The notes under the pieces are model-generated. The model saw nothing but the letters and a program-made list of their open reading frames with translations. It did no database searches and was not told the origin of the DNA. This document shows, in pieces, positions 20,341 to 29,863 of a DNA stretch of 48,563 nt. Location: NCBI GenBank assembly GCA_025359245.1, contig JANYGW010000021.1:1-48563 (forward strand). Reading direction: 5' to 3'. A program made the translations under genes and the position numbers. The DNA is from Massilia sp. GTDB taxonomy: Bacteria; Pseudomonadota; Gammaproteobacteria; Burkholderiales; Burkholderiaceae_D. Each line of letters begins with the position of its first letter. Positions within the stretch are counted from its first letter, which is position 1.

Positions 20341-21789
20341 TTAATCAAACTCGCCGATGCGCACGATTTTCAGTGCGTTCGTGCCGCCGACCTGGCCCAT
20401 CGGCTCGCCCCAGGTGACGACGATCATGTCACCCTTCTTGACGATGCCTTTGGCGACCATCAACGCTTCGGCCTGGCGCAGCACGGCGTTGGTGTCGCCC
20501 GTTTGCATCAGGTGGTAGGCGCGCACATTGCGGTACAGCGAGACTTTGCGCTGGGTCGGCACGCTCGGGGTCAGCGCGTAAATCGGGGTGTCGATGCTGT
20601 GCCGGCTCATCCACAGTGCGGTCGAGCCGGACTCGGTCAGCGCCACGATGGCCTTCACGCGCAGGTGGTGCGCGGTGAACAGCGCGCCGTAAGCGATCGA
20701 CTGGTCGATGCGGCTGAAGCGCACGTTGAGGAAGTCGGCGTCGAGCTTGTTGTACTCGGACTGTTCGGCTTCGGCGCAGATCGCCGCCATCATCTCGACC
20801 GTTTCGATCGGGTACTTGCCGGACGCGGTTTCGGCCGACGTCATCACGGCGTCGGTGCCGTCCAGCACGGCGTTGGCCACGTCCGACACTTCGGCGCGGG
20901 TCGGCACGGCGTTGAAAATCATCGACTCCATCATCTGGGTCGCGGTAATGGCCAGCTTGTTCGACTCGCGCGCCATGCGGATCATGCGCTTTTGCAGCGC
21001 CGGCACGGCGGCATTGCCCACTTCCACGGCCAGGTCGCCACGCGCGACCATGATGCCGTCGGACGCGTCGAGGATTTCCTGCAGCACCGGAATGGCTTCG
21101 GCCCGCTCGATCTTGGCGATCATCTTCGGCTTGTGGTGGTAAGCCTCGCCGGCGATATTGGCCAGCTGGCGCGCCATTTCCATGTCGGTCGCGCTTTTCG
21201 GGAACGAGATCGCCAGGTAGTCGGCCTGGAAACTCATGGCCGTCTTGATGTCTTCCATGTCCTTGGCGGTCAGGGCCGGCGCGGTCAGGCCGCCGCCCTG
21301 GCGGTTGATGCCCTTGTTGTTCGACAGCTCGCCGCCGACCTTGACCACGGTGAAGATTTCGTGGCCCAGGATGCGTTCGACGATCAGCACGATCAGGCCG
21401 TCGTTGAGCAGCAGCTTGTCGCCGGGACGCACGTCGCGCGGCAGCGCCTTGTAGTCGAGGCCGACGCGATCCTGGTTGCCCAGTTCGCCGTTGTCGCCCC
21501 ACTTGGCGTCGAGGATGAACTTGTCGCCGTTTTCGAGGAAGATCTTGCCTTCTTCAAATTTGCCGACGCGGATCTTGGGACCCTGCATATCGGCCATGAT
21601 CGCCACTTCGCGCCCGCAATGGGCGGCCGCGCTCCGGACCAGCGTGGCCCGGTCGATATGGTCTTGTGCCTTGCCGTGGGAAAAATTCAAACGAACGACA
21701 TCGACGCCCGCTTCAATCATGCGAACGAGAATGTCGAAGTCGGTCGAAGCCGGTCCGATGGTTGCGACGATCTTGGTACCACGATACAT
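20341..21789 (-). CDS. pyk: Pyruvate kinase
   Basis: Pyruvate kinase of 482 residues, making pyruvate and ATP from phosphoenolpyruvate. It starts MYRGTKIVATIGPAS, followed by VVRLNFSHG, ADMQGPKIRVG, the active-site segment MIAKIERAEAI, GIMVARGDLAVEVG and the ATQMMESM motif. The B-domain and C-terminal allosteric domain are both present and length is normal. GAAGGA lies seven bases before the ATG. A hairpin separates it from pgk, 46 bp upstream in transcription; readthrough is likely because the gene order is conserved. Confidence 0.97.
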   Translation of the reverse strand: MYRGTKIVATIGPASTDFDILVRMIEAGVDVVRLNFSHGKAQDHIDRATLVRSAAAHCGREVAIMADMQGPKIRVGKFEEGKIFLENGDKFILDAKWGDNGELGNQDRVGLDYKALPRDVRPGDKLLLNDGLIVLIVERILGHEIFTVVKVGGELSNNKGINRQGGGLTAPALTAKDMEDIKTAMSFQADYLAISFPKSATDMEMARQLANIAGEAYHHKPKMIAKIERAEAIPVLQEILDASDGIMVARGDLAVEVGNAAVPALQKRMIRMARESNKLAITATQMMESMIFNAVPTRAEVSDVANAVLDGTDAVMTSAETASGKYPIETVEMMAAICAEAEQSEYNKLDADFLNVRFSRIDQSIAYGALFTAHHLRVKAIVALTESGSTALWMSRHSIDTPIYALTPSVPTQRKVSLYRNVRAYHLMQTGDTNAVLRQAEALMVAKGIVKKGDMIVVTWGEPMGQVGGTNALKIVRIGEFD

Positions 21790-21804
21790 AGAGATCCTTC
21801 AAGT

Positions 21805-21829
21805 AAAAGCGCAGCCGTCGGGCTGCGCT
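21805..21829 (-). terminator. Hairpin between pgk and pyk
   Basis: Nine-bp stem AGCGCAGCC/GGCTGCGCT with loop GTCG (21808-21829), followed in the minus transcript by UUUUAC. The U-run is short, so this may be a partial terminator or an mRNA-stabilising 3' end that lets pgk be expressed above pyk. Confidence 0.7.
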
Positions 21830-21835
21830 GTTGAA

Positions 21836-23041
<1,206 letters not shown>

Positions 23042-23102
23042 GGCGATCCGCAGGGGTGGTGATAAAAGAACGCTATTTTACCGCAAGCAGGAACCGAAAT
23101 CT

Positions 23103-23432
23103 TCAATGTAGCCAGATCCGCAAGGCCGTGAACACCAGCATGCCGAAAACGATGGTTTCAAGCATGTTTTTGCGCCACAGGTAAAACACGGTGGCGGCCA
23201 CGCCGGCCAGCAGCTTGGGGTTGGCCAGGCTGACCACCAGCGGATGGTCGGACACGAGCAGCATGTCCGGCGCGATGATCGCCGCCAGCGCGCAAGCCGG
23301 GGCGTAGCGCAGCATTTCCTGGACCCGTTTCGGGATCGTGATGTGGTGGCCGACCAGCCAGAACGAGCTGCGCGTGGCGGCGGTGGCGACGGTCAGCGCG
23401 GCGATGGTGACCCAGATTTCCCAATCAGCCAT
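23103..23432 (-). CDS. azlD: AzlD-family branched-chain amino acid exporter subunit
   Basis: Hydrophobic protein of 109 residues with four predicted membrane segments. The conserved TRSSFWLVGH opening and RYAPACALAAIIAPD segment are typical of AzlD. It forms the small subunit of AzlCD, which exports branched-chain and related amino acids. Its start overlaps the azlC stop by eight bases, so the two are translationally coupled. Confidence 0.93.
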   Translation of the reverse strand: MADWEIWVTIAALTVATAATRSSFWLVGHHITIPKRVQEMLRYAPACALAAIIAPDMLLVSDHPLVVSLANPKLLAGVAATVFYLWRKNMLETIVFGMLVFTALRIWLH

Positions 23433-24174
23433 GGGGCTTCCTTTTTTCCAGCAATTCTTCGATCAGCATGGCAGTACCCATGCCCAGCACCACGGCGCTC
23501 AACAGGCCCAGTTTGTAGGGGAAGCCATAGGCCAGCACCGACGTGGCGCCGGCCACCAGCACGCCGCACAGGGCGGCGCTGTTGATAATCATCGGCACCA
23601 GGATGCACAGGATGGCCAGGCTGCCGGCAAAGCCCAGGCCCCATTCGGCCGGGATGGCACTGCCGAGGAAGATGCCGGCGATCGAACCGATCTGCCAGGC
23701 GCTCCAGTTCGGGTACAGCAAGCCCTTCAGGTAGGACACCTTGCCCAGGGCCGGTGTCTCGCTGGGAAAGCGCTGCATGAAGATGGCGACCGTCATGTCG
23801 CCCGACACATAGCCGAGCAGGAAGCGCTGGCGCCAGGGCAGGTGGGCGAAATGGGGCGCCATCAGGGCCGAAAAGATCACGAAACGCAGGTTGACCACCA
23901 GCGCGGTGGCCAGGATGACCCAGATCGGGGCATTGGCCAGGATCAGCGGCAAGGACGCCAACTGGGCCGAGCCGGCGAACACCAGCAGCGTCATGACCAG
24001 CGACTGCGGCACCGAGAGGCCGCTCTTGACCATGGCCACGCCGACCACCATGCCCCAGGCGGCGATACCGAACAGGGATGGCAGGCCGGCCTTGAGGCCT
24101 TCGCGCCACAGTGCCGGGTCTTCGTCGGGCGGGCGCGGGATGGCCGCGTCGCGGGCCTGGCTGAGGCCGGTCAT
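23425..24174 (-). CDS. azlC: AzlC-family branched-chain amino acid exporter subunit
   Basis: Inner-membrane protein of 249 residues. After a short cytoplasmic N-terminus, the AzlC core runs from GLKAGLPSLFGIAAWGMVVGVAMV through the conserved LLVFAGSAQLASLPL and NLRFVIFSALMAPHF. Several further membrane helices follow. It is the large subunit of the AzlCD exporter. No Lrp-type regulator gene is adjacent, and its promoter must lie in the 24175-24450 gap. Confidence 0.94.
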   Translation of the reverse strand: MTGLSQARDAAIPRPPDEDPALWREGLKAGLPSLFGIAAWGMVVGVAMVKSGLSVPQSLVMTLLVFAGSAQLASLPLILANAPIWVILATALVVNLRFVIFSALMAPHFAHLPWRQRFLLGYVSGDMTVAIFMQRFPSETPALGKVSYLKGLLYPNWSAWQIGSIAGIFLGSAIPAEWGLGFAGSLAILCILVPMIINSAALCGVLVAGATSVLAYGFPYKLGLLSAVVLGMGTAMLIEELLEKRKPHG

Positions 24175-24314
24175 GGGATTTTCCTGCTACGGCAGGCGGA
24201 GGGAGAGCGGGGCATTGGGGGCAATTCTGGAGGCAAGCGGCTATTTTACCGAGCATTCACAAATGCTGCCGAGAGCGGGCCAAATTGGCCAAGAGCCGTA
24301 GAGTCCCCCTAAAG

Positions 24315-24348
24315 TTACATCGTCCCTGCGCAGGCGGGGACAATGTAA
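24315..24348. repeat. Dispersed palindromic repeat, single-unit copy C
   Basis: A single unit, GTCCCTGC-GCAG-GCGGGGAC at 24322-24341, flanked by TTACAT on the left and its exact complement ATGTAA on the right, each separated from the core by one base. It is the same core as in the copies at 20182 and 45446, again with flanks that are symmetric but unique to this site. The rest of the 24175-24450 gap holds no gene that I can see and must contain divergent promoters. Confidence 0.75.
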
Positions 24349-24450
24349 GTAATGCGCAGCGCAGCGAGAGCTGCGGTTTCTGCCGCGCTGCTGGGGCATT
24401 CCGCCCGAATCGTCTAAAATCGAGCTTTTGCGTAGCTTGACGGAGAATCC

Positions 24451-24645
24451 ATGAACGATAAGAAAATCCCCGCGGTCGAACTGGGCGCGAACGACTTGCC
24501 AGCCCATTGCCCGAATCCCGCCATGCCGCTGTGGTCCTCGCATCCGCGCGTGTTCCTCGATTTCGGTCATGATGGCGTAGCCAAGTGCCCGTACTGTGGC
24601 ACCGAATACTGCCTCAAACCAGGCACCGTCCTGTCGCACCACTAA
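24451..24645 (+). CDS. CHCC-type zinc-finger protein
   Basis: Small protein of 64 residues with the CHCC zinc-finger pattern: ELGANDLPAHCP (Cys20), HPRVFLDF with His, then CPYCGTEY (two Cys), ending LKPGTVLSHH. Bacterial members resemble the zinc-binding part of the NDUFS6 subunit of complex I. Their role is unproven. GGAG is placed correctly before the ATG. It heads a plus-strand run with the NTF2-like, YheT-like and downstream unknown genes. Confidence 0.92.
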   Translation: MNDKKIPAVELGANDLPAHCPNPAMPLWSSHPRVFLDFGHDGVAKCPYCGTEYCLKPGTVLSHH

Positions 24646-24679
24646 ACGCCGAGCACCTGTCGGCCGCGCCGGAGATCGC

Positions 24680-25105
24680 ATGAAAAAAGGCAAACAACTC
24701 AATGGCAGCGCCGCCGAAGTCGAGGCCGCGTTCTACGAAGCGCTGAACCGGGCCGACGTCGAGGCCCTGATGGCGCTCTGGGCCGAAGACGAGGAAATCG
24801 TCTGCATCCACCCGGGCGGCCCGCGCCTGCACGGCCACGCGGCGATCCAGCAATCCTGGGTCGCGATCCTCGAACGCGGCGGCCTGCAGATCCGCCCCTC
24901 CCAGCTGCACGAAACCAACAACTTGATGAGCTCGGTCCACACGGTTGTCGAAGGCGTCACCGCCACCGGCACCGCCGAACCGGCGCACCTGGTCGCCACC
25001 AACGTCTACATGAAAACGCCGCAAGGCTGGCGCATGGTGCTGCATCACGTCTCGGTCGCGCCCGGTCCGGTGCCGGCGGGCCACGCGGCGTCCAGCCTGC
25101 ACTGA
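24680..25105 (+). CDS. NTF2-like/SnoaL-type protein
   Basis: Protein of 141 residues with the cone-shaped NTF2-like fold pattern: an N-terminal helix (AAEVEAAFYEALNRADVEALMALWAE), IVCIHPGGPRLHG, AAIQQSWVAIL, and a C-terminal strand set ending GWRMVLHHVSVAP. Related proteins include small ketosteroid-isomerase-like enzymes and binding proteins. I cannot tell whether this is an enzyme. GGAGATCGC precedes ATG 24680. It lies seven bases before the YheT-like gene. Confidence 0.88.
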   Translation: MKKGKQLNGSAAEVEAAFYEALNRADVEALMALWAEDEEIVCIHPGGPRLHGHAAIQQSWVAILERGGLQIRPSQLHETNNLMSSVHTVVEGVTATGTAEPAHLVATNVYMKTPQGWRMVLHHVSVAPGPVPAGHAASSLH

Positions 25106-25112
25106 GGACGCC

Positions 25113-26063
25113 GTGCATTACACCGCGCCACTGTGGCTGCCCAGCGGGCACCTGCAGACCATCTACCCCGCGCTGTGCATCGCCAAGCCGCCGGTCGCGT
25201 TCCGGCGCGAACGCTGGGACGCGCATGACGGCGACTTCATCGATGTCGATTTCGTCGACGGCCAACCGGGCCAGCCTTTCGTGGTGCTGTTCCACGGGCT
25301 GGAAGGCTCGTCCGACAGCCACTATGCGCGCGCCCTGATGGCCGCGGTGGCATCGCGCGGCTGGTCGGGCGCCATCCCGCATTTCCGCGGCTGTTCCGGC
25401 GAACTGAATCTGGCGCCGCGCTTCTACCATTCGGGCGACGCGGGCGAGATCGACTGGATCATCCGGCGCCTGCGCGAACGCGCCACCGGCAAGCTGTATG
25501 CGACCGGCGTGTCGCTGGGCGGCAATGCGCTGCTGCGCTGGCTGGGCGAGTCGCAGCACCAGGCCGAATTCGTCGATGCGGCCTGCGCGGTGTCGGCCCC
25601 GCTCGACCTGGCGCGCGGCGGCGAATCGCTGTCGTCGGGCCTGAACATGGTGTACACGCGCATGTTCCTGCACTCGCTGAAACCGAAGTGCCTGGCCAAG
25701 CTGGACCAGTTCCCCGGCCTGTTCGACCGCGCCGCGCTGCTCAATGCGCGCGACCTGTACGCATTCGACAACGTGGTGACCGCGCCGCTGCACGGCTACC
25801 GCGACACCGACGATTACTGGAACCGCGCCAGCGCCAAGCACGTGCTGGGCGACATCACGGTGCCGACGCTGGTGCTGAACGCCCGCAACGATCCCTTCCT
25901 GCCGGGCGTGCACCTGCCCGAACGGGCGTCGCCCCACGTGACGCTCGACTATCCGGCCCACGGCGGCCACGTGGGCTTCGCCAACGGCGCCCTGCCCGGC
26001 CGGCTCGACTGGCTGCCACGCAAGATGCTGCATTTCCTCGAAGGCAAAGGACACCATGGATGA
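25113..26063 (+). CDS. YheT-family alpha/beta hydrolase
   Basis: Hydrolase of 316 residues. The N-terminal LPSGHLQTIYPAL is the signature of the YheT/UPF0017 branch. The oxyanion region is LFHGLEGSSDSHYA, the nucleophile is Ser134 in GVSLGGNA, the acid is likely Asp260 in NARNDPFLP and the base His286 in GGHVGF. The family is thought to act on carboxyl esters, but the natural substrate is unclear. It begins with GTG, supported by TGAGGA upstream. The stop overlaps the next gene by eight bases, so the two are coupled. Confidence 0.93.
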   Translation: MHYTAPLWLPSGHLQTIYPALCIAKPPVAFRRERWDAHDGDFIDVDFVDGQPGQPFVVLFHGLEGSSDSHYARALMAAVASRGWSGAIPHFRGCSGELNLAPRFYHSGDAGEIDWIIRRLRERATGKLYATGVSLGGNALLRWLGESQHQAEFVDAACAVSAPLDLARGGESLSSGLNMVYTRMFLHSLKPKCLAKLDQFPGLFDRAALLNARDLYAFDNVVTAPLHGYRDTDDYWNRASAKHVLGDITVPTLVLNARNDPFLPGVHLPERASPHVTLDYPAHGGHVGFANGALPGRLDWLPRKMLHFLEGKGHHG

Positions 26064-26652
26064 GATCGTCAAGAAGGCCATGGTCAAGTGGCCCGATGTG
26101 CCGCACTGCTACGGCTGGCTGGGGCTCGATGCGCGCGGCAACTGGCGCATGCGCGACGAGCGCGCCCAGCATCTGGACCTGGCCGGCGACAAGGTGGTCC
26201 AGCAGGCGCTGCTCGGCTTTATCAACCGCAACTACATGGCCGATGCGCGCGGCTGCTGGTATTTCCAGAACGGGCCGCAGCGCGTGTACCTGAACCTGGA
26301 AGCGACGCCGTTCATCGCGCGCACCGACCCGCAGCACGGGCTGGTGCTGCATACTGGCGAGCCACTCGCGGCATTGACGCGCGCGTTCATGACCGAGCTT
26401 GGCGAGGTGATCGTCGAAGGTGGCGCCAGGGTCGCGCAGGTCGACGACCGCGATGTGGCGCAGGTGATGACGATGATGGAGCGCGCCGGCGCGCCGCTGC
26501 CGGATGAGGCGCTGATGGCGTGGCTGGAAGGCGGCGCCGGCGAGGTGGGCTTGCGTTATCGGGAGAAGCTGGTGCCGGTGCAGCGCATCCGGCGCGATGA
26601 AGTGCCGCACCTGTTCGGCTTCACGCGCTTGCCCGCTACTCCTTCTTCTTAG
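26056..26652 (+). CDS. Conserved protein of unknown function coupled to YheT-like hydrolase
   Basis: Protein of 198 residues without signal peptide or membrane segment. I recognise it as a conserved beta-proteobacterial type that follows YheT-like genes (possibly a DUF2944-type protein) but I am not sure of the family. Recurrent features are HCYGWLGLDARGNWRMRDE, GCWYFQNGPQRVYLNLE and a C-terminal DEVPHLFGF. The first half resembles a small beta-rich domain. Start overlaps the hydrolase by eight bases. The 3' end overlaps the convergent protease gene by 17 bp. Confidence 0.82.
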   Translation: MDEIVKKAMVKWPDVPHCYGWLGLDARGNWRMRDERAQHLDLAGDKVVQQALLGFINRNYMADARGCWYFQNGPQRVYLNLEATPFIARTDPQHGLVLHTGEPLAALTRAFMTELGEVIVEGGARVAQVDDRDVAQVMTMMERAGAPLPDEALMAWLEGGAGEVGLRYREKLVPVQRIRRDEVPHLFGFTRLPATPSS

Positions 26653-28210
26653 CTTCCTTCAGCTCTTCGCGGCGCAGCTCCTTGAGCTCGCGTTCGCGCG
26701 CATCGATCAAAGCCATGTCGTAGAACGAGGCATCGTTCGCCTTGCGCGCGATGACCAGCTGGTCCAGCGCCGCCTGCTTGCCGCCGCTGAGCGCATACGA
26801 CTCGGCCAGCGCGATATGCTGCAAGGCCAGCTTTCCCTGCGCCGCGTAGGCCTTGGCCAGTAATTCCTGCAGCTTGGGCTCGTCGCGATATTGCTGCGCC
26901 TGGTCGCGCAGGTAGCGCGTCGCTTCGTCCAGCTTGCCGTTGTCGATCATCGCGTCGGCATACTGGCGCGCGATGCCGCGTGCCAGCGGAAACTGCTGGT
27001 GCGCCTGTTCGGCTTCCTTCAGTCCCTGCGCCTTGACGGCGGCGCTCTGGCCCGACGCGAGCTTGATTTCCAGCTGCAGCGTGGTGAACACCGAAGCGCC
27101 GTCGGACGTCGCCTGTCCGGTCGAGAACGTGCCTTCGGAGCGCTTCGTGGTGCGGGCCTTGTCCAGCCAGGTCTGGGCCTTGGCCAGCTCGCCCTTTTTC
27201 ATTGCCAGGAACGCCAGTCCATATTGCGCCCCGATCTGCTGCTGGCGATTCTGCGACAGCATCTGGGCGTCGAAGGCCGCCTTCGCCTCGGCATGGCCGA
27301 CCGTGCTTTCGTCCTGCAGCACGCGGGCGCGGGCCCGGATCAGGTGGAACTCCAGGCTGTCGATGCGCTGGCGATAAGGCACTTCGCGGATGCGCGCCTG
27401 GATGTCGGCGATACGCTCGGTCGTGAGCGGGTGGCTGCGCAGGTAGGCCGGCATCAGGTCCGAATAATTGCGCGTCGCCGCCTGCAGGCGGCCGAAAAAG
27501 GCCACCATGCCGGACGTGTCGTAGCCGCCCGCCGACATGATCTGGAAGCCGACCCGGTCGGCTTCGCGTTCGGCGTCACGGCTGAAGTTGAGCTGGCGCT
27601 GGATGGCCAGCGCCTGGCCGCCGACCGCCATGCCCATCGCGGCATCGCCGCCGGCGCCGGCGCGCGCGGCCAGCGCGGCCAGGATCATGCCGGCCAGCGG
27701 GATCAAGGCGTCCTGCCTTTGCTGGCCGAGCATGCGCGCGATGTGGCGCTGCGCGACGTGGCCGATTTCGTGCGACAGCACCGAAGCCAGTTCGGACTCG
27801 CTTTGCGCGGCCAGCAGCAAGGCCGAGTGCACGGCGATGAAGCCGCCCGGCAGCGCGAACGCGTTCAGCTGCGGGTCGCGCACGGCGAAGAAAAAGAATT
27901 CGGCATTGGTCTCGCCGCGCGCGCCGGGGTGGGCCGCGACCAGCGCGCTGCCGAAGGTGTTCAGGTATTCGAGGATGGGATCGTCGTCGAGGAAGTCGTG
28001 GTCGCGCCGGATGTCGCGCATGATTTCTTCGCCGAGCTTGCGTTCCATGACAGGCGACAGGTCGCCGCGGGCCGAGTCTCCCAGCGTGGGCAAGGCGGTG
28101 TTGTCGGGCTTGGGCTGGGCCAGGCCGGGCAGCGACGGCATGGCCAGCCCGGCAAGCAAGCTTGCCGACATCAACAAACGCAGGCCGGAGCGACGCGGGC
28201 GACTAGTCAT
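26636..28210 (-). CDS. bepA: BepA-type periplasmic M48 metalloprotease with TPR region
   Basis: Protein of 524 residues. A signal peptide (MTSRPRRSGLRLLMSASLLAG...) is followed by an M48 zinc protease domain with HEIGH (His147, Glu148, His151) and the third ligand in the DAEREAD segment. A C-terminal helical TPR-like region (about 300-515) follows. This architecture matches BepA/YfgC, which helps assemble or degrade outer membrane proteins such as LptD in the periplasm. The frame is open to a GTG at 28234, but ATG 28210 gives the better signal peptide. It ends in a Lys/Glu-rich tail (EELKEAKKKE), and the stop overlaps the convergent neighbour. Confidence 0.9.
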   Translation of the reverse strand: MTSRPRRSGLRLLMSASLLAGLAMPSLPGLAQPKPDNTALPTLGDSARGDLSPVMERKLGEEIMRDIRRDHDFLDDDPILEYLNTFGSALVAAHPGARGETNAEFFFFAVRDPQLNAFALPGGFIAVHSALLLAAQSESELASVLSHEIGHVAQRHIARMLGQQRQDALIPLAGMILAALAARAGAGGDAAMGMAVGGQALAIQRQLNFSRDAEREADRVGFQIMSAGGYDTSGMVAFFGRLQAATRNYSDLMPAYLRSHPLTTERIADIQARIREVPYRQRIDSLEFHLIRARARVLQDESTVGHAEAKAAFDAQMLSQNRQQQIGAQYGLAFLAMKKGELAKAQTWLDKARTTKRSEGTFSTGQATSDGASVFTTLQLEIKLASGQSAAVKAQGLKEAEQAHQQFPLARGIARQYADAMIDNGKLDEATRYLRDQAQQYRDEPKLQELLAKAYAAQGKLALQHIALAESYALSGGKQAALDQLVIARKANDASFYDMALIDARERELKELRREELKEAKKKE

Positions 28211-28309
28211 GGACAGTTCGGGTTTCGATTTCACAATGCTATGATAACCGCATCCACGCTGGCCGGGACGGCCTGCTTATGAACGAAACAAATTGTTACC
28301 ACTGACCTC

Positions 28310-28804
28310 ATGACCAACTCCACCGCAGAGCAGCTGACCCATTTCGACGCCACCGGCCAGGCCCATATGGTCGATGTCGGCGCCAAGAGCGAGACCCACC
28401 GTGTCGCCGTGGCGGCCGGCAGCATCCGCATGAAGCCGGAGACGCTGGCGCTGGTGGTGTCGGGCACGGCCAAGAAGGGCGACGTGCTGGGCATCGCGCG
28501 GATCGCCGCGATCATGGGCGCCAAGCGCACCAGTGACCTGGTGCCGCTGTGCCACCCGCTGGCGCTCACGCGCGTGACGGTGGCGTTCGAGATCGACGCG
28601 CCGGCCAACAGCGTGCATTGCCGCGCGCAGGTCGAGACGGTCGGCAAGACCGGGGTCGAGATGGAGGCGCTGACGGCGGTCCAGGTGGGCCTCTTGACCA
28701 TTTACGACATGTGCAAGGCCGTCGACCGGGGCATGGTGATGACCGATGTGCGGGTGCTGGAAAAGCACGGCGGCAAGTCGGGCGACTGGACGGCAGAGCT
28801 GTAG
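28310..28804 (+). CDS. moaC: Cyclic pyranopterin monophosphate synthase
   Basis: MoaC of 164 residues; converts the MoaA product (3',8-cyclo-7,8-dihydro-GTP) into cyclic pyranopterin monophosphate in molybdenum cofactor synthesis. The full set of family motifs is present: [50 protein letters not shown] and KHGGKSGDW. No other moa gene is adjacent. It is transcribed divergently from the protease gene. Confidence 0.97.
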   Translation: MTNSTAEQLTHFDATGQAHMVDVGAKSETHRVAVAAGSIRMKPETLALVVSGTAKKGDVLGIARIAAIMGAKRTSDLVPLCHPLALTRVTVAFEIDAPANSVHCRAQVETVGKTGVEMEALTAVQVGLLTIYDMCKAVDRGMVMTDVRVLEKHGGKSGDWTAEL

Positions 28805-28809
28805 CCCCC

Positions 28810-29637
28810 TTATGGGGATTTCTTGTTGGTATGCGCACGCCGCCAGTTCGCTACGATGTCATGCGCGGCAAGGGTGGCTGCCGTGACCTGTTCCGGCGTC
28901 ATGCCTTCTTTTAACGCGCGCAGGCTCTCGTCGCTGAATGGATTGTCAATTCCACCGTCTTGCCGCGTAGGCTCAACTTCTTTCAAGGCGGTCAGATAGC
29001 CCAGCGACAGCGTCAAGTCTTTCGGCAGCGCGCGTTTGCCGTACCGGTACTGCATCGATAGCGTCATCAGGCTGGAAATGTCGACGTCGCTGGCGTCGTG
29101 CAATTGCGAAATGGCCACCTTCTTCCATTCCACGACCAGCGGGTCGTCAGGCCGGGTGTCGAGCGCAGTCGGATCGCCGAATGGCCCTTCCCGATAAAAC
29201 GCCGTCGAAGCACCTTTCACACGTGCTTTCGCAGCAATCGCCACGTAGTCGATACGTGACATGCGCATCCGCTGGGTCAGGCCGCTGCAAAACCGGGTCG
29301 TATTTTTCACCTCATCAGCGGTCATGATCAAGGTACCCAGTTCCTCAACCTCGATGCATTTGGCAACCAGCGAGTAGGCCTTCATGGCATCGTCGGGACT
29401 GCCGGTGGCGATCAGCTTGTCGATCTGCTCGGAAATCTGCATCGCCTTTGCCATCGCTTGCGCGACGTACTGCGGCAGATCCTCGACCCGGCGCGATGGG
29501 GCGGCGGTGCCGGTGGCACTCTGAACATGTGGCCCGGGCAAGATTGTTGCGACTGGCGTTTCGTTGGTCTGCCGGACGATAAGTGCGCCGAGGACAGCGC
29601 TCGCGATGATCGCGGCAACGACAAATGTGCTTTTCAT
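28810..29637 (-). CDS. Membrane-anchored or exported protein of unknown function
   Basis: Protein of 275 residues with one N-terminal hydrophobic segment (STFVVAAIIASAVLGALIV), either an uncleaved anchor or a signal peptide, and a soluble remainder. The soluble part is mostly helical, with Cys pairs near KCIEVEE and RFCSGLTQ that could form a disulfide. I do not recognise a family. The gene ends five bases from the moaC stop (convergent) and is divergent from the next exported protein. With that gene it flanks an AT-rich gap, which suggests an accessory insertion. Confidence 0.7.
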   Translation of the reverse strand: MKSTFVVAAIIASAVLGALIVRQTNETPVATILPGPHVQSATGTAAPSRRVEDLPQYVAQAMAKAMQISEQIDKLIATGSPDDAMKAYSLVAKCIEVEELGTLIMTADEVKNTTRFCSGLTQRMRMSRIDYVAIAAKARVKGASTAFYREGPFGDPTALDTRPDDPLVVEWKKVAISQLHDASDVDISSLMTLSMQYRYGKRALPKDLTLSLGYLTALKEVEPTRQDGGIDNPFSDESLRALKEGMTPEQVTAATLAAHDIVANWRRAHTNKKSP

Positions 29638-29863
29638 GGAGAGGAAGATTTGTCAGGCGAAGGCCTGTTTCGGGCCGAAGTATATTCGAGCAATTAGTAA
29701 AAATGCAATTTCCTATTATTTTTGGCTTTTATTTCGCGAACAATGTCATTTTTGATGCAGGTACACAGTTTTCCCGGCGCTGCAGGCAAAGATGGGCTCG
29801 CTGTTCTCGGGTGAGAACGGCAGCCCTATCTTTCATTGACCCTAGCCTGATTGGAAAAATACG
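29638..29863. other. AT-rich divergent intergenic region
   Basis: A 226-bp gap between two divergent genes for exported proteins. The section 29690-29765 is strikingly rich in A and T compared with the rest of the window. It should contain both promoters; I cannot fix -35/-10 pairs with confidence. Confidence 0.5.
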
